From the NCBI GenBank assembly GCA_009937615.1, contig JAACFB010000031.1, positions 1 to 45,582 of the forward strand: a DNA stretch of 45,582 nucleotides, written 5' to 3'. The position numbers and the translations under genes were made by a program. Below the pieces are notes generated by a model, which was not told the origin of the DNA, searched no databases, and saw only the letters and a list, made by a program, of their open reading frames with translations. The number at the start of each line of letters is the position of its first letter. Positions within the stretch are counted from its first letter, which is position 1. The DNA is from Gammaproteobacteria bacterium. GTDB taxonomy: Bacteria > Pseudomonadota > Gammaproteobacteria > Steroidobacterales > Woeseiaceae. Below, in pieces: positions 42,000-45,582 of the stretch.

Positions 42000-42599
42000 C
42001 TAATCATCAGCGGCAGCTTCCAGAAGCGAATATCTCACATTGCCGGCAGTTTTTGTTTTCAGAACTCTCCAGCCCTCGGGGAGCGTCACGCTCGGGCTCC
42101 CGCGATCTTCCTCGACATACACCCGGGCGCCTTTGGCGAGCAGTGAACCCTCGGCAAGCAGTCTACACAATTCATCGAGGCTATCGGCCGCGAACGGCGG
42201 ATCGAGGAACACGATGTCAAAAGGACCATCAGTCGTTCGGCGGAGATAGTCGAACGCGTCCGCCTCCGATATCAACGCGTCAGTCGCCCCAAGTGTCTCT
42301 ACATTCTTCCGCAATGCGGCCGCGGCCCGCGCAGAGGATTCGACGAAAACAACCCCGGAGGCACCGCGCGATAATGCTTCCAGGCCGAGTGCACCGGTGC
42401 CGGCGAACAGGTCCAGGCAGCGCGCGCCCCCGATCCGCGGTGTCAGCCAGTTGAACAGCGTTTCTCGAACCCGCTCCGACGTCGGCCGAAGCCCCGGAAC
42501 GTCGGCAATATCCAACAGACGACTGCGCCAGTTTCCCGCTACAATACGCAGCCGTCCCGGCTGGGATTTTTTACTGGCCTTCGCGCTTCGCTTTACCAT
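42000..42599 (-). CDS. rsmD: 16S rRNA (guanine966-N2)-methyltransferase RsmD
   Basis: This 199-residue enzyme has SAM motif I CLDLFAGTGALGLEALSRGA and the catalytic FLDPPF. ATG 42599 begins a Lys/Ser-rich tail before the conserved GRLRIVAGNWRSR; upstream in-frame codons run antisense to ftsY. It is co-directional with coaD and divergent from ftsY. Confidence 0.95.
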   Translation of the reverse strand: MVKRSAKASKKSQPGRLRIVAGNWRSRLLDIADVPGLRPTSERVRETLFNWLTPRIGGARCLDLFAGTGALGLEALSRGASGVVFVESSARAAAALRKNVETLGATDALISEADAFDYLRRTTDGPFDIVFLDPPFAADSLDELCRLLAEGSLLAKGARVYVEEDRGSPSVTLPEGWRVLKTKTAGNVRYSLLEAAADD

Positions 42600-42683
42600 T
42601 GTCTTCCGCTTGCGAGTCGAATGGTTGCATCGTGACCCGACTAGTGTAGGTGATTCATCGCTGACAGGTGACTTTGAATAACG

Positions 42684-43643
42684 ATGTTCGCAAAAAAGGA
42701 AACACCGGCGCCTCGCGACAGCTTTTTCAAGCGCCTGCGCGCGCGTCTCAATAAAGGCGACAGCTGGCTCACCTACGATCTGGCCAATCTCGCTCCGGGC
42801 GGCAAAATAGACGAAGACGTTCTCGAGGAACTCGAGTCTCTGCTCGTCATGGCCGACGTCGGCGTCGAGACTGCTGAGCGAATCGTCGGTCAGCTGCAGA
42901 AGAGCCTCGCGCGAAAACAACTCAAGGATATCGATGCGCTGCACGCCGGGCTCCGCGCGGCCATTCTTGAGATCCTGGAACCCGTCGCCGTTCCGCTGGA
43001 AATTCCCGCACAGGACGCACCTTTCGTCATCCTGATGGTCGGCGTTAATGGCGCCGGCAAGACAACCACGATCGGCAAGCTTGCGCGGCGCTTTCGTGAC
43101 CAGGGGCTATCGGTCATGCTGGCCGCCGGCGACACATTTCGCGCTGCCGCGGTCGAGCAGCTGCAGGCCTGGGGCGAGCGAAACGAAGTGCCCGTCATCG
43201 CCCAGCAGGCCGGCGCCGATCCGGCCGCGGTGATATTCGACGCATGGGAAGCAGCGAATGCACGTTCGATCGACGTGCTGCTCGCCGACACCGCGGGCCG
43301 GCTGCAAAATCAGCAGGGCCTGATGGATGAGCTCGGCAAAATCCGGCGGGTTATCGCACGGCGTGACGAGGCTGCCCCCCACGAGATAATGCTCGTTCTG
43401 GACGCGAGCCAGGGGCAGAACGCGCTCGTGCAGGCCGAAAAGTTTCATGAGGCGCTGGGCCTGACGGGAATCACGGTGACCAAGCTGGACGGCAGCGCCA
43501 AGGGCGGCATACTGCTTGCCATCGCCAATCGGCTCCAGGTGCCGGTTCGGTTTATCGGTGTCGGCGAGTCGGCCGAGGATATGCAACCTTTTGCAGCTGA
43601 CGATTTCACCGATGCCTTGCTCGCAGGTAGCGACCCGCGATGA
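42684..43643 (+). CDS. ftsY: Signal recognition particle receptor FtsY
   Basis: This 319-residue GTPase docks ribosome-nascent chain-SRP complexes at the membrane. The NG domain is complete: GVNGAGKTTTIGKLA, DTFRAAAVEQLQ, DTAGRLQNQ and TKLDGSAKGG. The acidic N-terminal A domain of enteric FtsY is absent; only a short basic stretch (FFKRLRARLNKG) precedes the N domain. It heads ftsY-ftsE-ftsX-rpoH. Confidence 0.97.
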   Translation: MFAKKETPAPRDSFFKRLRARLNKGDSWLTYDLANLAPGGKIDEDVLEELESLLVMADVGVETAERIVGQLQKSLARKQLKDIDALHAGLRAAILEILEPVAVPLEIPAQDAPFVILMVGVNGAGKTTTIGKLARRFRDQGLSVMLAAGDTFRAAAVEQLQAWGERNEVPVIAQQAGADPAAVIFDAWEAANARSIDVLLADTAGRLQNQQGLMDELGKIRRVIARRDEAAPHEIMLVLDASQGQNALVQAEKFHEALGLTGITVTKLDGSAKGGILLAIANRLQVPVRFIGVGESAEDMQPFAADDFTDALLAGSDPR

Positions 43644-44368
43644 TAAGACTCGAGGATGTGACCAAGCGGTACCCGGGCGGCCAGGAAGCGCTATCGGGAT
43701 TGAGTCTCTCGATCGACAAAGGGGAGATGGTGTTCGTGACGGGCCACTCGGGCGCGGGCAAAAGTACCCTGCTGAGGCTCATCGCTTTGATAGAGCGGCC
43801 AACGCGCGGCCAGGTCATCGTCGACGGGCAGAATACCCGCCGGGTGAAACGGCGCAAGATACCGGCCTACCGGCGGCAGATCGGCATGGTCTTCCAGGAT
43901 CATAAGCTGCTATACGACCGCCCGGTTTTCGACAACGTTGCGCTGCCGCTGATCATTGCCGGCGTCGGCTATCGCGATGCGGGCCGTCGCGTCCGGCCCG
44001 CGCTCGAGCAGGTCGGCCTGCTGCACAAGGAAAAGCAGAATCCCGAAACGCTGTCGGCCGGCGAGCAGCAGCGCGTTGGAATTGCCAGGGCGATCGTGAC
44101 CCGGCCCAAGCTGCTGATTGCCGACGAGCCTACCGGTAATCTTGACCCTGACTTGTCGCTCGAGGTCATGCGCATCTTTCGTCGATTCAATGAAGTCGGC
44201 GTCACCTTACTCATTGCGAGCCACGATATTTCCCTGATCGACCGGCTGGGCTGCCGGCGCGTCGACCTCGAGGATGGCCGCCGCGTCGAGGACGCGTTCG
44301 AAGACGATGAGTTCGTTGCCGACGAATCCGTCCCCGCAGCTACCGGCGAGCCTCCCCGATGGCCGTGA
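43640..44368 (+). CDS. ftsE: Cell-division ABC ATPase FtsE
   Basis: This 242-residue ATPase has Walker A GHSGAGKST, signature LSAGEQQRVGIARAI and Walker B LLIADEPTGNLD. With FtsX it controls amidase activation at the septum. It carries an acidic C-terminal tail of about 20 residues beyond the usual end (EDDEFVADESVPAA). It overlaps ftsY by 4 nt and ftsX by 10 nt. Confidence 0.97.
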   Translation: MIRLEDVTKRYPGGQEALSGLSLSIDKGEMVFVTGHSGAGKSTLLRLIALIERPTRGQVIVDGQNTRRVKRRKIPAYRRQIGMVFQDHKLLYDRPVFDNVALPLIIAGVGYRDAGRRVRPALEQVGLLHKEKQNPETLSAGEQQRVGIARAIVTRPKLLIADEPTGNLDPDLSLEVMRIFRRFNEVGVTLLIASHDISLIDRLGCRRVDLEDGRRVEDAFEDDEFVADESVPAATGEPPRWP

Positions 44369-45324
44369 CGCGGCATTCGGATGCGGTCGCACCGGTGCGT
44401 TCATCGGGGCCGTTCACCTCATGGCTGGCCCGCCACTTTCGTACCGCGATCGGGTCGTTCGGCCGCCTGCTGCGGCAGCCGTTTGCAAGCCTGATGATCG
44501 TGCTCGTGATCGCGGTGACGCTTGCGATACCGGCCGCTTTGAACCTGATCGTCAAGAACGTCCAATCGGTCAGCGCCGGCTGGGACAACGCGCTCGACTT
44601 TTCGATTTTTCTGAGACGCGATGTGTCGGAGACCGACGCCGAAAAACTCGCCGAGATTATCGGTCAACGCGCCGACGTCGAGCTGGTGCGCCTCATAACC
44701 GCCGATGAGGCCCTGGAGGAATTCAAACGACAGTCCGGTTTCGGTCCGTCGCTTGACCAGCTTCGCGATAATCCGCTGCCGCAGACGATCGTCGTCCGGC
44801 CTGGCGCGGCCAACACCAGCCAGTCGATGATCCTGCTGCACGAGGAACTCGGCAATCTACCCGAAGCCGATGCGGTGCAGGTCGACACGGAATGGGTGCA
44901 GCGATTCCATGCCATCCTCGACATCGTCAGGCAGGCTATTACGATCGGCGCCGCGCTGCTCGGGATCGCAATCATCGTCATCATCGGTAATACGATCCGG
45001 CTGGATATTCAAAACCGTCGCGAAGAAATTGAGGTGACCAAGCTCATCGGCGCCAGTAATGCGTTCGTGCGTCGGCCTTTCCTTTGGTCTGGCTTCTGGT
45101 ATGGCCTGTTTGGTGGCCTGCTGGCGCTGACGCTCGTTCAGTACGGCCTGTTTCTGCTCGAGCAGCCCGTAGCCCGGCTTGCAGGGCTTTACCAGGCCGG
45201 CATCGTCGTAAAGAACCTGTCTGCCGGCGAAATGCTGTCCATTCTCGGCATCGGCGTTGCCCTCGGGCTTGCCGGCTCGTGGTTGGCGGCGGCGCGCCAC
45301 ATGCGGCGGATCGAGCCGCGCTAA
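44359..45324 (+). CDS. ftsX: Cell-division permease FtsX
   Basis: This 321-residue membrane protein has the FtsX layout: a cytoplasmic N-terminus, a first membrane helix (about 45-66), a periplasmic domain (about 67-190) that binds amidase activators, and three C-terminal helices (about 192-212, 240-262 and 288-308). It overlaps ftsE by 10 nt and precedes rpoH as in many gammaproteobacteria. Confidence 0.95.
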   Translation: MAVTRHSDAVAPVRSSGPFTSWLARHFRTAIGSFGRLLRQPFASLMIVLVIAVTLAIPAALNLIVKNVQSVSAGWDNALDFSIFLRRDVSETDAEKLAEIIGQRADVELVRLITADEALEEFKRQSGFGPSLDQLRDNPLPQTIVVRPGAANTSQSMILLHEELGNLPEADAVQVDTEWVQRFHAILDIVRQAITIGAALLGIAIIVIIGNTIRLDIQNRREEIEVTKLIGASNAFVRRPFLWSGFWYGLFGGLLALTLVQYGLFLLEQPVARLAGLYQAGIVVKNLSAGEMLSILGIGVALGLAGSWLAAARHMRRIEPR

Positions 45325-45362
45325 ACCCTGCCTTGCGGCCGCCCCTGGACCGCTGAATACAC

Positions 45363-45390
45363 ATAACTTGTTGTTTTTAAAAGTTATAAT
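45363..45390 (+). promoter_or_regulatory. Predicted rpoH promoter with inverted repeat
   Basis: A perfect TATAAT (45385-45390) lies downstream of a weak -35. A perfect 7-bp inverted repeat ATAACTT (45363-45369)/AAGTTAT (45381-45387) covers the -35 to -10 region. The predicted start is near 45397, so the CIRCE element falls at about +24 to +50. Confidence 0.5.
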
Positions 45391-45420
45391 GATTTCGGCA
45401 CGATGGAACCTTAGGTACTG

Positions 45421-45447
45421 TTAGCACTCTAAATTGCCGAGTGCTAA
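45421..45447 (+). promoter_or_regulatory. CIRCE element (HrcA operator) in the rpoH leader
   Basis: TTAGCACTC-N9-GAGTGCTAA is a perfect match to the CIRCE consensus, including the nine-base spacer. It lies 26 nt upstream of the rpoH start and ahead of the ribosome site (GGAGGT at 45463-45468). HrcA binds CIRCE at DNA level, and the dyad can also form an mRNA hairpin. hrcA itself is not in the window. Confidence 0.95.
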
Positions 45448-45473
45448 AATTGGGCCCTGAACGGAGGTACCGA

Positions 45474-45582
45474 ATGACAACTGCAGTTGCCACTTTGAGT
45501 CGAGACATTATGCTGGCCGGACCGGTCGGTAGCCTCGATAACTACATCCATGCCGTAGGCGCTATCCCGGTTTTGAGCCAGG
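45474..45582 (+). CDS. rpoH: RNA polymerase sigma-32 factor RpoH (5' end only)
   Basis: The frame from ATG 45474 runs off the window edge after 36 codons. The visible product starts MTTAVATLSRDIM and contains GPVGSLDNYIHAV and IPVLSQ, the conserved RpoH N-terminus. GGAGGT lies upstream. Position after ftsY-ftsE-ftsX is the standard gammaproteobacterial place for rpoH. Expression is probably under HrcA through the CIRCE element in its leader. Confidence 0.92.
   Translation, partial: MTTAVATLSRDIMLAGPVGSLDNYIHAVGAIPVLSQ

Noticed and set aside
42600..42944. N-terminal extension of rsmD
   Set aside because: Runs antisense to ftsY; ATG 42599 yields the usual RsmD length.

Overview
The window reads as a chromosome segment from a GC-rich, Gram-negative, free-living gammaproteobacterium. 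The supporting markers are ubiquinone genes (ubiE-ubiJ-ubiB, ubiK), an outer-membrane gene set, algZ/algR joined to hemCDXY, xerC-hslVU, ftsY-ftsE-ftsX-rpoH, and PII/AmtB. Gene order (algZR-hemCDXY; dapF-DUF484-xerC-hslVU-DUF971-ubiEJB; TorF-glnK-amtB) suggests a deep-branching lineage such as the Woeseia/Steroidobacter/Xanthomonadales neighbourhood; that placement is inference from synteny, not from a marker phylogeny. Genes are dense and mostly housekeeping, many overlap by 1-11 nt, and GTG/TTG starts are common.

Region 1-5400: a tRNA-Arg(CCG) on the minus strand with an exact 19-bp copy of its 3' end at the window edge (possible attachment-site scar), a lone hypA, htpX, an unrecognised outer-membrane lipoprotein, a TerB-like protein, a methyltransferase with a lipoprotein signal, and a minus-strand DUF302/ArsR pair. 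Region 5400-10250: an AT-rich divergent control region followed by a plus-strand trio: RND/MMPL exporter, LolA-like periplasmic protein and outer-membrane beta-barrel. The ArsR protein carries the two cysteines (C42, C108) of the BigR/SqrR/YgaV persulfide sensors, and palindromes lie within both divergent promoters. This is the most system-like locus in the window.

Region 10250-16340: small coiled-coil protein, cytochrome c5-like protein, YifB/ComM ATPase, UbiK, then a nitrogen module (TorF porin, GlnK, AmtB) with a near-perfect sigma-54 promoter and two NtrC palindromes exactly 32 bp apart. A DUF4124 protein follows, with a perfect CRP-type half-site pair upstream. Region 16340-23260: algZ-algR-hemC-hemD-hemX-hemY and an epimerase in one overlapping operon. 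Region 23260-33650: a lone ParA-type ATPase divergent from dapF, then DUF484, xerC, hslV, hslU, DUF971, ubiE, ubiJ, ubiB, an acyltransferase, trmB and a small DUF6763-like protein.

Region 33650-45582: minus-strand xthA, AmpG-type MFS and Rieske protein (overlapping), pyrE, a second DUF4124 protein, dut and coaBC (minus), radC, rpmB-rpmG with a structured leader, mutM, coaD and rsmD (minus), ftsY-ftsE-ftsX, and the 5' end of rpoH. The rpoH leader contains a perfect CIRCE (HrcA operator), implying that HrcA controls the heat-shock sigma factor here. Together with htpX and hslVU this gives the window a clear protein-quality-control theme.
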